Of a stretch of 33,901 bases of DNA, positions 1 through 8,022 are shown piece after piece. The stretch is taken from positions 1 through 33,901 of the forward strand of contig JAFUVQ010000008.1 in the NCBI GenBank assembly GCA_017477505.1. The letters are read 5' to 3'. Source of the stretch: Eubacterium sp. Lineage in GTDB: Bacteria; Bacillota; Clostridia; Lachnospirales; Lachnospiraceae. The position numbers were made by a program, and so were the translations under genes. Under the pieces are notes generated by a model. That model made no database searches, was not told the DNA's origin, and was given only the letters and a program-made list of their open reading frames with translations. Position 1 is the first letter of the stretch, and the number at the start of each line of letters is the position of its first letter.

Positions 1-58
1 AGGTGTTTTTATTGCGCTCTTTTTTCATCAAATAGTTCCTTTAGTTATTTATTATCCG

Positions 59-84
59 AGGAATCTGACCATAGTCAGATTCCT
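59..84. repeat. Perfect 11-bp inverted repeat (hairpin)
   Basis: The arms AGGAATCTGAC and GTCAGATTCCT pair perfectly around a CATA loop. On the plus strand the stem is followed only by a weak T-rich stretch (TCCTTGTTTCT); on the minus strand no T-tract follows. It lies downstream of the AMP-ligase gene, so it may end transcription from the left-hand neighbour or protect a 3' end. It is not a textbook terminator for the minus-strand gene. Confidence 0.6.
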
Positions 85-102
85 TCCTTGTTTCTAATCA
101 TG

Positions 103-133
103 ATTGCGGAACTCGCGCAGCGAGTTTCGCAAT
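103..133. repeat. 14-bp inverted repeat just after the AMP-ligase stop codon
   Basis: ATTGCGGAACTCGC pairs with GCGAGTTTCGCAAT across a three-base GCA loop, 14 pairs with one G-T wobble. It begins 3 nt past the stop of the minus-strand ligase gene, so the transcript would fold here. No uridine run follows on that strand, so it is either an atypical terminator, a 3'-end stabiliser, or one copy of a dispersed palindromic element. Confidence 0.6.
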
Positions 134-136
134 TAC

Positions 137-2047
137 CTATTTAATATTATTATGTGGAAGACTTTCCTTTAATTCTGCAGATAATCCATCAAATACTTCC
201 TTGATCATATCAGCCGGTCCGTCTTCATATGGAACAAGTTTAAAACTATGTACAAGGCCTTTCTTCTTTTTGACCTCAACTGTATAAACAAAACCGCCAA
301 CCTCTTCACTGCCTAATTTATAAAGATCTATCTTGCCGTTTCCGTTTCTCGGCATCTCATAAACAATCTTTACTCTGACAGGAATATTATCTGCACCTAG
401 TTTTTTCTCATCAATATATATCTGCTTCAGGATTCTAAGAAATGCATCCTTTGAGCATTCCATTTCGGTATTCATTTTCACACAGAGCATAGGAATATTG
501 TCATGCGTAGTTTTGATATATACCGGAACTATGCAGCAGCTTTCAATATCAGGCATACCGGCGAATTCATTTTCTACACGTCCGGCATCGAAATTCTTAC
601 CATCTTCATTGATAAAGTAACGCCCGGCCCGTCCAAGGAAATTGATTTTTCCATCAGTATCAACATGCACCAGATCATTTGTACATATATATGGCACATC
701 GTCAATGAATTCAGCTTTAACCACATCTTTTCCGTCCAGACTGAGAGTGGCTATAGCCGGTGAGTTAAGATAGAGAGCACCCTCTCCGGAAGTTCCGGGT
801 GCAAGGAAGCATTTTCTTTCATCATCATAAAGCCTTACATTTACTCCCGGAATAGGATAACCTATAGCTCCGTCTTCTATATCTTTTGTAGAAAGGCAGC
901 AGGCTCCTCCAAGCTCGGACACGCCATAACCATTCAGAATAGTAACATCGCCGGCTTTATTCCTTTGCATGAATTCAAGAAATGATTTTTTCTCTGATAC
1001 GGAAACCGCCGCTCCTCCAAGCGCGACAAACTTAAGACTTGAAAAATCAAATTGCTGTTTATCAGTCAGTTTGAGCCATCTCAGGAACATCGCGCTGATT
1101 GTGAATAAAAATGTAATTTTATGTTTTGGAATTGCTTTATAGAAAAATGGATTCAGGATTCCACCGGGAGCAACAACAACCTTAGCGCCCATCGCAAAAG
1201 GAAGATGCACCTGATCGATGAATCCATATGCATTACTGAGATCGACACTGACTGCCGTGACCAGATTGTCCCAGGGGAGTTCAAGCCATGACATATCATA
1301 GAAAGCTGCCACAGCAGAATTAACGGCGCAGTCAGAAAGAGGCACAGGTTTTCCTGTACCGCCGGTTGTACCGGATGTATGAAGAATCAAGGAAAAATCA
1401 GAACCGGAATCTTCTGCATAATTTATAGGATAATATTCATAAATCTTAAGCAGTTCATCCATACATATGGGACGGAACTGTCCCTTGAGATATTGATATT
1501 TAGCTTCCTGAGCCGCTGTAAGCATCAGAGAAACAGTAACTCCTGTTACCGGAATATGAAGAATGATCACATTTTTTAGACCAAGCTTTTTGCTTTGCAG
1601 CAGGAGATCGCATATAAGATTCACCTGAGCAAAGTCATCGGTGATAATGAAATCCGTAATATTTTCATCTTCAATAGTTCTAAGTACCTTTCCGGGCATC
1701 AGCGCACTATAAGAAGGTATGATTGATACATCTGCACCTACCATATTGAGGCCGTAAACAGAGAATATAACTTCCGCACTTACAGAACCGAGAATCCCTA
1801 CTCTTGAATTTTCACTCTGCCCTATTCCAAGTGCAGAAAACACGGCAGCATAACGCTCCCATTCATGAAACATTCTTTCGTAAGTATACTTACAGGCTCC
1901 ATCTTCGATTGCAGTTTTCTTCAGATTGCCCGGAGTTTTTCCACAAACTTCGTATATGTATTTCCAGGACTTTTGATTCTTAGATACAAGTTTTCTTGAT
2001 GCTATTTCCCCCCATGCATCAAAAGTTTCATTTACGTTGTTCCCCAT
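137..2047 (-). CDS. Stand-alone AMP-forming acyl-CoA synthetase/ligase (ANL family)
   Basis: This 636-residue protein should activate a carboxylic acid as an acyl-adenylate. The ANL core motifs are visible: a P-loop TSGTTGGTGKP (224-234), YGVSE (374-378), TND (456-458), the hinge GR near 472-476, and the C-terminal PRNGNGK with catalytic Lys572. The P-loop carries GTG where the family usually has a single residue before PK. No carrier-protein or condensation domain is attached, and a lysine-rich tail of about 55 residues follows the core. I chose the ATG at 2047 rather than one 22 codons upstream because GGGGGG sits 8 nt before it and the upstream residues are hydrophobic and unlike the family. 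A promoter lies immediately upstream, so it looks monocistronic. Substrate unknown; a fatty or aryl acid ligase is possible. Confidence 0.85.
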   Translation of the reverse strand: MGNNVNETFDAWGEIASRKLVSKNQKSWKYIYEVCGKTPGNLKKTAIEDGACKYTYERMFHEWERYAAVFSALGIGQSENSRVGILGSVSAEVIFSVYGLNMVGADVSIIPSYSALMPGKVLRTIEDENITDFIITDDFAQVNLICDLLLQSKKLGLKNVIILHIPVTGVTVSLMLTAAQEAKYQYLKGQFRPICMDELLKIYEYYPINYAEDSGSDFSLILHTSGTTGGTGKPVPLSDCAVNSAVAAFYDMSWLELPWDNLVTAVSVDLSNAYGFIDQVHLPFAMGAKVVVAPGGILNPFFYKAIPKHKITFLFTISAMFLRWLKLTDKQQFDFSSLKFVALGGAAVSVSEKKSFLEFMQRNKAGDVTILNGYGVSELGGACCLSTKDIEDGAIGYPIPGVNVRLYDDERKCFLAPGTSGEGALYLNSPAIATLSLDGKDVVKAEFIDDVPYICTNDLVHVDTDGKINFLGRAGRYFINEDGKNFDAGRVENEFAGMPDIESCCIVPVYIKTTHDNIPMLCVKMNTEMECSKDAFLRILKQIYIDEKKLGADNIPVRVKIVYEMPRNGNGKIDLYKLGSEEVGGFVYTVEVKKKKGLVHSFKLVPYEDGPADMIKEVFDGLSAELKESLPHNNIK

Positions 2048-2084
2048 TAAATGTCCCCCCCTAGTTGTAACAATACTGAAGAAG

Positions 2085-2113
2085 ATTATAACATAAAAAT
2101 GGCATTTTTGCAC
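2085..2113 (-). promoter_or_regulatory. Extended -10 promoter for the AMP ligase
   Basis: On the minus strand TGTTATAAT (a perfect TATAAT at 2090-2085 with a TG extension) lies 38 nt before the ATG. The -35 position at 17 bp is poor (GTGCAA), which is common for extended -10 promoters. The predicted start is near 2078, giving a leader of about 31 nt. Confidence 0.6.
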
Positions 2114-2134
2114 ATTTTAATCTTATCCCCAACA

Positions 2135-2998
2135 TCATTTTCTAATATCCACAGCCTGTATCAGCATTTCATAACGGATTCCTTCAATCGGATTAAAATC
2201 CCATATCAGGTGCTTTTCAACAGGATTCATACGATCCCTTACATCCAAAATGCATTGATAAGCTCCCTCTACAGGATTTTGCGTATTATATTCATTTCCA
2301 AATATTACAGTTTTACCGGTCATACTGAGAAGCGAATTGTTTATCACAGGAATGATACGGTCATTCATGCGACGGATTTCCATGTGAATCTCAGTCTCCG
2401 CTTCATGTATATCAGGAACAATTTCCTGAATACTGTTTATAAATGACCTCAGGAAAAATGAAAGTAATGAGAAAAGCTGACTGTGTACTCCAGAGCAGAC
2501 AATAACATCAGCCAATGATTCCGGTCTATCAACCTTTTGAGGTAAAAGTATGTCCTGCAGAGCATACTCATTTTGTATCATCTTATCTTCCAGTTTCCGG
2601 ATGCTTTTCAGTATATATTCCCGGATTGATTCATATGTCAGATTTTTTACACCTGCTCTTACGAACATAAGCATCTCGTTACAGAATCTTTCCATATTCT
2701 GTTCATTGATTCCTGTAAGGGATATAGCCTTTAATTCCAGTTTCTGTCTAAGATTCTGCGGTAGATTCACAGTTCCTGACAGCATGGACTCATAATCAAC
2801 ATCCATACAGATAACTCTTTCAGCCGTGTTCAGAATCCTCAGAAGATCTATATCATTACATCTTCCGGCACCGATGATGCAGATACTTTCCGGGTTCGTT
2901 TCAAGAATAATATCTGTCAGCTGAGCACGATACTCTTCCCAGTCTTTCCACGCATTCTTCATTATGAACTTTTCTTTTATCTGCTGATAAACACTCAT
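2135..2998 (-). CDS. Rossmann-fold, methyltransferase-like protein of unknown role
   Basis: I do not recognise this 287-residue protein with certainty. Residues 38-46 (SICIIGAGR) followed by ICMDVD at 63-68 look like motif I and the acidic strand-2 end of a class I SAM-dependent methyltransferase, and ADVIVCSGVHSQLF (163-176) resembles the strand-4 region. The first glycine loop is GAGRCND rather than the usual GxGxG, so SAM binding is uncertain. No signal peptide or strong membrane helix is present. It lies 87 nt upstream of the AMP ligase but that gene has its own promoter; the Nudix gene is 56 nt further upstream, so these two may be cotranscribed. The start is weakly supported: neither this ATG nor the internal one 12 codons in has a good ribosome site. 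Confidence 0.6.
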   Translation of the reverse strand: MSVYQQIKEKFIMKNAWKDWEEYRAQLTDIILETNPESICIIGAGRCNDIDLLRILNTAERVICMDVDYESMLSGTVNLPQNLRQKLELKAISLTGINEQNMERFCNEMLMFVRAGVKNLTYESIREYILKSIRKLEDKMIQNEYALQDILLPQKVDRPESLADVIVCSGVHSQLFSLLSFFLRSFINSIQEIVPDIHEAETEIHMEIRRMNDRIIPVINNSLLSMTGKTVIFGNEYNTQNPVEGAYQCILDVRDRMNPVEKHLIWDFNPIEGIRYEMLIQAVDIRK

Positions 2999-3054
2999 CT
3001 CTGCGGTACAGTTCTTCCGTTCTTTTTAGTCACAAGATTCATCTACGAGCCATT

Positions 3055-3633
3055 TCATTTTCTCCTAAGTGACATAAGCCAGGCCATAACATGCATAGCC
3101 TGTTTAAAACCGCCATTTTGAATCATTTCTTCAATTTCAGACGCATCATATTTTTCAACATTCAGAAACTCCATGGCATCCAGATTCTGGCCGGAAACCT
3201 TTCTGCAGTTTCTGGCAACATATATGTATGCTAGATTGTCAGCAATCGTTGCATTTGAAGGAATTGTTATGAGATGCGTCCATTCATCCGAAACATAACC
3301 GGTTTCCTCTTCAAGTTCTCTTTTTGCAGCAGCGAGTGCATCATCCTCAGATGAACCGCTCTGTTTACCATCTTTCTTTTCTATTCCGCCTGCAGGAAAT
3401 TCCGTGGTAACTTCTCTGATTCCCTGTCGGAACTGCTTGACACAGAGATACCTGCCATCTACATCCGACGCAACAATGACTACATAATCCCGTCTGCTGT
3501 ATGTATAATATGGTTCAAATATATTTCCATCCGGGAATCTGAATGCATGTCTCCTGAAATCGATCCATTCATCCTGAACAATATGCTCAGTACTTACTTC
3601 TTCCCAAATGAGGTCTTTATCTTTATTATCCAT
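3055..3633 (-). CDS. Nudix hydrolase, ADP-ribose pyrophosphatase-like
   Basis: This 192-residue protein probably hydrolyses a nucleoside diphosphate-X such as ADP-ribose. The second half of the Nudix box is clear (RELEEETGY, 105-113), with the leading PAGGIE at 80-85. About nine polar residues (KQSGSSEDD and neighbours) are inserted between the two halves, and the usual first Glu of the box appears as Asp in the best alignment, so the metal site may be slightly altered. Tyr- and Phe-rich strands before the box (EPYYTYSRRDYVVIV, VKQFRQG) match the ADP-ribose pyrophosphatase subgroup. It follows a probable terminator and lies just upstream of the Rossmann-like gene. Substrate is inferred from subgroup resemblance only. 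Confidence 0.85.
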   Translation of the reverse strand: MDNKDKDLIWEEVSTEHIVQDEWIDFRRHAFRFPDGNIFEPYYTYSRRDYVVIVASDVDGRYLCVKQFRQGIREVTTEFPAGGIEKKDGKQSGSSEDDALAAAKRELEEETGYVSDEWTHLITIPSNATIADNLAYIYVARNCRKVSGQNLDAMEFLNVEKYDASEIEEMIQNGGFKQAMHVMAWLMSLRRK

Positions 3634-3671
3634 TAAAACAATTCACTCAGCTTTCTCTATGCGCTCTTAAA

Positions 3672-3701
3672 ACACCTTAGCTGACCCCGTAAGTCACTAA
3701 G
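3672..3701 (-). terminator. Probable intrinsic terminator after the flavoprotein gene
   Basis: On the minus strand CTTAG-TGAC and GTCA-G-CTAAG form a 9-bp stem with one bulged G and a TTACGGG loop, followed by GTGTTTTAAG. It begins a few bases after the flavoprotein stop codon. The U-tract is short, so confidence is moderate. Confidence 0.5.
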
Positions 3702-3705
3702 ATTT

Positions 3706-4332
3706 TTATTTTCCATCAGGAAAGCTTGTAAAAAAGTCTTTCTCAACAACGGGATAGCCATACTTCTCTCTGGCATCTGCAAATGCCCTTATCATAAAAC
3801 TCATATTTCTGGCAAGGTTCTTCATGGTCTGAAGTCCTTCCAGATCTTTTAAAACATCCCCGGAAGTAAAACCATGAACCTGATTCCAATAAGTGGACGA
3901 GGCCACCGGCATACCGCTGATAGTGAAATACTTATTTAACACATCAAAACTTGCCGTATTGCCGCCTCTTCTGCAGCTTACCACAGCCGCACCTACTTTC
4001 ATATGCTTTGAAAAATGTGTACTGTAAAACAGCCTGTCCATAAATGATAGAATATTTCCATTTGGTGATCCATAATAAACAGGGCTTCCTACTACCAGGC
4101 CATCAGCGGCTTCAAACTTCGGGGCAACCTCGTTTACAAGATCATCAAATACACATTTCCCCGTTTCACTGCATTTTCCACAGGAAATACAACCGCGTAT
4201 ATCCTTTACTCCAACCTGTATCAGTTCTGTCTCAATACCTTGTTCTTTGAACACCTTTATCATCTCATCAAATGCGGTTGCTATACAACCATGAATATGC
4301 GGACTTCCGTTCAATAATAGTACTTTACTCAT
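3706..4332 (-). CDS. Iron-sulfur flavoprotein / NADPH-dependent FMN reductase family
   Basis: A 208-residue flavodoxin-fold oxidoreductase. The N-terminus VLLLNGSPHIHG (4-15) is the FMN phosphate loop of the NADPH-dependent FMN reductase family. CISCGKCSETGKC gives a compact cluster C48-C51-C54-C60, the arrangement typical of iron-sulfur flavoproteins that carry a [4Fe-4S] cluster, and GSPVYYGSPNG follows as the second FMN loop. The start at 4332 is chosen because GGAGG lies 6 nt upstream; an in-frame ATG 28 codons earlier would overlap the upstream PP-loop gene. It probably shares a transcript with that gene (73-nt gap). The physiological electron acceptor cannot be read from sequence. Confidence 0.85.
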   Translation of the reverse strand: MSKVLLLNGSPHIHGCIATAFDEMIKVFKEQGIETELIQVGVKDIRGCISCGKCSETGKCVFDDLVNEVAPKFEAADGLVVGSPVYYGSPNGNILSFMDRLFYSTHFSKHMKVGAAVVSCRRGGNTASFDVLNKYFTISGMPVASSTYWNQVHGFTSGDVLKDLEGLQTMKNLARNMSFMIRAFADAREKYGYPVVEKDFFTSFPDGK

Positions 4333-4405
4333 AATCATCCTCCAATTCTTGTAATAACTTGCAATACCTTTACATAAAAATCTGTTCTGTAGTAATTCAA
4401 CATTT

Positions 4406-5260
4406 TTAATACTCATCCAGAAAATGATGTCTGACTCCGTCTTTCTTATATGCTATTACTGTACTCAGATTTACATTTTCAACGCTCTTAAATATATTGG
4501 ATTCGACAAATGGATTGTCTTTTTTTAGTTCAGCTATAAGCTTCTTGGTTTCCAGACGTTTGGATACTGTTGGCTCATCATCATGAAAGGCTGCACAGGT
4601 TTCTGTAAAATGGCATGCGCATTGAAGAAAATGCAGGTCGTTATAATCTCTCCATGCACAGATGTCACTTTCTCTTACAAGATAAAGCGGCCTTATGAGC
4701 TCCATCCCTTCAAAGTTCGTGCTGTGCAGCTTGGGCATCATGGTCTGAACCTGCGCTCCATACAGCATTGCCATAAGTATTGTCTCTATAACATCATCAT
4801 AATGATGTCCCAATGCTATCTTATTGCATCCTAATTCCTTCGCATTACTGTACAGATACCCTCTGCGCATCCTGGCGCAGATATAGCACGGACTCTTTTC
4901 TATTGAATCCACTGATTCAAATATATCACTTTCAAATACTGTAATCGGAATTCCAAGAGCCTTTGCATTGCTTTCAATCAGCTCCCTGTTTGCTTTGTTA
5001 TATCCGGGATCCATTACCAGAAAAGTCAGTTCGAAATTACAGTGTCTGTGTTTCTGTATCTCCTGAAAAAGCTTTGCCATAAGCATTGAGTCTTTTCCGC
5101 CGGATATACATACCGCAATATGGTCTCCTTCCTCTATAAGTTTATAAGTTTTGCAGGCTTTTGCAAATGGTGTAAACAGCTGCCTGTGAAACTTCTTCCG
5201 GATACTTACTTCAGCTTTCTGCTGCTTTTCTCCAACTTCTTCAATTGCTATTTCTTTCAT
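4406..5260 (-). CDS. TtcA-like PP-loop ATPase (tRNA thiolation family)
   Basis: This 284-residue cytosolic protein belongs to the TtcA/TilS N-type ATP pyrophosphatases. The PP-loop SGGKDS is at 53-58, CYIC gives C125 and C128, and GHHYDDVIET (151-160) is the family's second nucleotide motif. A further cysteine group C214-C216-C222 sits where TtcA proteins place their third cluster ligand, so a 4Fe-4S cluster bound by C125, C128 and C222 is plausible. TtcA makes 2-thiocytidine at position 32 of some tRNAs; several relatives in Firmicutes are uncharacterised, so the substrate is not assured. It lies between an acetyltransferase and an iron-sulfur flavoprotein, each less than 75 nt away. Confidence 0.85.
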   Translation of the reverse strand: MKEIAIEEVGEKQQKAEVSIRKKFHRQLFTPFAKACKTYKLIEEGDHIAVCISGGKDSMLMAKLFQEIQKHRHCNFELTFLVMDPGYNKANRELIESNAKALGIPITVFESDIFESVDSIEKSPCYICARMRRGYLYSNAKELGCNKIALGHHYDDVIETILMAMLYGAQVQTMMPKLHSTNFEGMELIRPLYLVRESDICAWRDYNDLHFLQCACHFTETCAAFHDDEPTVSKRLETKKLIAELKKDNPFVESNIFKSVENVNLSTVIAYKKDGVRHHFLDEY

Positions 5261-5293
5261 TTTTGACTACCTTTATAACTCCACTTTATATCT

Positions 5294-5914
5294 TTAAAGT
5301 GATTGTTGTACATCCATTTTCATCCGATCATTTTCCGTAATTTTTCTGATAACATGGCATGGATTTCCAACTGCCAGGCTGTCAGGCGGTATATCATTTA
5401 TTACTACACTTCCCGCACCTATGACTGAACCATTGCCTATTGTAACACCACCGCATATGGTAACATTGCCTGCAATCCATATATTATCACCTATTGTTAC
5501 AGGTTTTCCGTACTCCTTATCGGTCAAAACGCCATCTTCTCTATAATAGGTATTCCTTTCCTGCCATCTTAACGGATGCAGAGGAGTAAGAATAGAAACA
5601 TTGGGACCGATGAAAACATCATTCCCAATTTTCACAGGACAGGTATCAAGTATCGTCAGGTTAAAATTTGCATAAGTACGCTCGCCTATACTGGTAAAGC
5701 ATCCATAATCGATCTGAATCGGACCCTGCAGATATGCACCTTTTCCAAGTTCACCAAATAAAGCCTCGAGAATTTCCTGTCTTTTCTTCTCCTCGGTTTC
5801 AGGTGTTGAATTATACTCAAATGACAGTTTATGTGCTTTTATTCTGAGTTCTAATAACTCAGAGTCATTAGGATCATATAACTTTCCAGATAACATTAAA
5901 TCTCTCTGTTTCAT
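5294..5914 (-). CDS. Maltose/galactoside O-acetyltransferase family (hexapeptide repeat)
   Basis: A 206-residue left-handed beta-helix acetyltransferase of the Maa/LacA/NodL group, which moves acetyl from acetyl-CoA to a sugar hydroxyl. The N-terminal helical cap (MLSGKLYDPNDSELLELR, then an EEKKRQEILEALFG helix) matches the family, and repeated IG-N-V hexapeptides run from about 70 to 190. The catalytic His is H113 in ILTPLHPLR. GGAG lies 9 nt before the ATG. It starts 35 nt after the histidine kinase stop, so it may be transcribed as the tail of the ABC/two-component operon. The acceptor sugar is unknown; length is normal. Confidence 0.88.
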   Translation of the reverse strand: MKQRDLMLSGKLYDPNDSELLELRIKAHKLSFEYNSTPETEEKKRQEILEALFGELGKGAYLQGPIQIDYGCFTSIGERTYANFNLTILDTCPVKIGNDVFIGPNVSILTPLHPLRWQERNTYYREDGVLTDKEYGKPVTIGDNIWIAGNVTICGGVTIGNGSVIGAGSVVINDIPPDSLAVGNPCHVIRKITENDRMKMDVQQSL

Positions 5915-5949
5915 TTAATCACTCCTCTATCTTTTTTTAGTTATATTTA

Positions 5950-7227
5950 TTATGCAAGCGGAATCAAAAGTATCACTTCGAAGCCCTTTTTATCTGAAAT
6001 ACAGATGAGACGTCCCTGCATTTTCTTCATAAGCTCACTGGATATATAGAGTCCCAGACCGCTGCCCTCTTTTCCGGCAGTATTCTTCCTGCCTCTGTAA
6101 AATTTATTAGTAAGAAAGTCTATCTCACTTGAATCCACGCCTTCTCCATAATCTTTTATCTTCATCTCAAGAAAATCACCACTGAACTTATAACTTATAT
6201 CAATTTTCGTATCGGCATATTTATATGAGTTATTGATTATATTCCCAATCACCTGTGATATACGATTCTTATCCACTTTTATTATACAGCCGGGTATCTC
6301 ACCAATTGCAGCTTTATTATGAATATCATGTTCCTCTACAAGCGCTCTGAGAATATCTGAGGTCTCTTCTGTAGGATTCACATTCATCTCTCCCAGATCA
6401 TCAAGTGCCGAGGACAGCAGATCACTTAGAAGAGTGTTTATCTCTTCTGTTTTCTGTTCTATATTCTCAATCTTCGCCTTCACATATTCATCCTGAACCT
6501 TTACAGAAAGGACTCCGCAAATGGCTCTTATACCCGTAACCGGTGTTTTGAGATCGTGGCTGAGGGATGCGACCAGTTCCTTCTCCTTCATCTTAAGCTC
6601 AGTCTCTCTCTTTTTCGAAGCCCTGAGTTCTTCTCTCATTATATCAAAACTCTCTGTGAAAGCGCCAAAAATATTGTTCCGGTCCATAATAAGAGGTTCA
6701 TCCAGCCTTCCCTCGGCAATAAGACCTGCAAACTCTTTCATATGGTTGAAAGGTTTTATAACAGTTCGATTAATATAATAGATAAATAATATATAAGAGA
6801 TTAACATTATAAGAATAATGAGAATCGTCGCCAGAATAAGCCGGTGAATTATTCTGCTGATGGCCACCTTCGATTGGTTCGGAAAGATCACATTACCTAA
6901 AAATTCTTCCCCATCATTTACAGGCATAATAATCATTCCTTCATTTACAGCATCAAGAGGAACCTTAATACCTTCAAAAGCTTTATCTGATGATGAATAC
7001 AACTGTTCATTGCTGTTTCCCAGCACAAGAAAATCCATATCAAACGCGTACCCGTCTAAATCTTCCGGATTTTCCCAATTCTCCTTAACAGTCTGTACAA
7101 CCGCATTCAGCTGAATAGTATCAATCTGAACATAATGAGTCGATCCCGCCACTATAATCAGTAGCGAGATCGACGCAAGTATAAGTAATGTTAAATATAT
7201 AAAGAAGCGTTTAAATCCCTTCATCAT
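5950..7227 (-). CDS. Membrane sensor histidine kinase
   Basis: A 425-residue two-component sensor: TM1 at about 8-28, an extracytoplasmic domain of roughly 100 residues, TM2 at about 129-152, HAMP (to about 205), a dimerisation helix with phosphoacceptor H224 in SLSHDLKTP, an N-box NIINNSYKYAD (329-339) and a GSGLGLYIS ATP lid. The mid-sized outer domain suggests direct ligand or envelope sensing rather than the very short loops of BceS-type kinases. Its ATG overlaps the response-regulator stop as ATGA, so the pair is translationally coupled. All catalytic residues are intact. The cognate partner is the adjacent regulator; the target is probably the same operon. Confidence 0.93.
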   Translation of the reverse strand: MMKGFKRFFIYLTLLILASISLLIIVAGSTHYVQIDTIQLNAVVQTVKENWENPEDLDGYAFDMDFLVLGNSNEQLYSSSDKAFEGIKVPLDAVNEGMIIMPVNDGEEFLGNVIFPNQSKVAISRIIHRLILATILIILIMLISYILFIYYINRTVIKPFNHMKEFAGLIAEGRLDEPLIMDRNNIFGAFTESFDIMREELRASKKRETELKMKEKELVASLSHDLKTPVTGIRAICGVLSVKVQDEYVKAKIENIEQKTEEINTLLSDLLSSALDDLGEMNVNPTEETSDILRALVEEHDIHNKAAIGEIPGCIIKVDKNRISQVIGNIINNSYKYADTKIDISYKFSGDFLEMKIKDYGEGVDSSEIDFLTNKFYRGRKNTAGKEGSGLGLYISSELMKKMQGRLICISDKKGFEVILLIPLA

Positions 7228-7976
7228 TCAACTATATACCCCACACCCCAGATAGTTTTCAGTATCTTCGGATTGTCAGGATCCTCCTCCATCTTCATCC
7301 TGATACGCCTGGCATGTACCGGCAGCGTACCCTCTCCGATAAACTCATCCTCCCAGGCACATTTAAGAAGCTCATCCTTAGTGACGACTCTTCCTCTGTT
7401 ATTCAGAATATATAGAAGCATGTTGTATTCCCTGATTTTCAGGTCTATCTCTTCTCCATTCTTTATCAGCTTATGTGCTAGTGTATCAAGGAAAATGTTA
7501 TCGATTATCAGAATTCTTCCATTTGGGTATACTTTGTCATGTGATGAATCCGACATACTATCTAATGCCTTCCCAGCATTTTCCTTTGCAGCATTTGCCA
7601 TACTTACAGCCTTCTCATAACGTCCCAGCACAGCCTTAACCTTTGCAAGAAGTATACTCATACTGAAGGGCTTGCTGATATAATCATCCCCGCCTATATT
7701 AAGAGCAGTAAGTATATCATCATCACTCTTTCTGGCACTGATAAACAGAATAGGCATATCGAATTCCTGTCGGATTTTCTTACAAAGTTCAAATCCGGAT
7801 CTATCCCCAAGATTGATATCAAGCAGCACCAGTGAGGTTTCATTCTCCTCAAGGAAACATACAGCATCCTCATAGTTTGTGACAAATGCAGTTGATATAT
7901 CGAATATATTAAAGTATTCTGCTGTATTTTCGGCGATAGTTATATCATCGTCGACTATTAAACATTTATATTCCAT
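7224..7976 (-). CDS. OmpR/PhoB-family response regulator
   Basis: A 250-residue DNA-binding regulator. The receiver domain shows the acidic pocket IVDDD (7-11), phospho-acceptor D53 in LLDINLGD, and K102 in SKPFS. The winged-helix effector domain fills about 150-250, ending in IWGVGYIVE as in this family. The linker of about 30 residues (KENAGKALDSMSD) is longer and more polar than usual. GAGGA precedes the ATG at a suitable distance. It is cotranscribed with the kinase (ATGA overlap) and sits downstream of the ABC transporter and serine-hydrolase genes. OmpR-family regulators bind direct repeats about 11 bp apart; such an array lies upstream of this operon at 13302-13339. Confidence 0.94.
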   Translation of the reverse strand: MEYKCLIVDDDITIAENTAEYFNIFDISTAFVTNYEDAVCFLEENETSLVLLDINLGDRSGFELCKKIRQEFDMPILFISARKSDDDILTALNIGGDDYISKPFSMSILLAKVKAVLGRYEKAVSMANAAKENAGKALDSMSDSSHDKVYPNGRILIIDNIFLDTLAHKLIKNGEEIDLKIREYNMLLYILNNRGRVVTKDELLKCAWEDEFIGEGTLPVHARRIRMKMEEDPDNPKILKTIWGVGYIVE

Positions 7977-8022
7977 GGAATCCTCTTTTGCGTCAGTCTC
8001 TCAAAAAGTCAATCACCCTCAA

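Noticed and set aside
3055-3633. Broken Nudix box in the 192-residue hydrolase
   Set aside because: The insertion between the box halves is unusual, but the frame and the catalytic REL-EE-G core are intact, so it is annotated as a normal gene.
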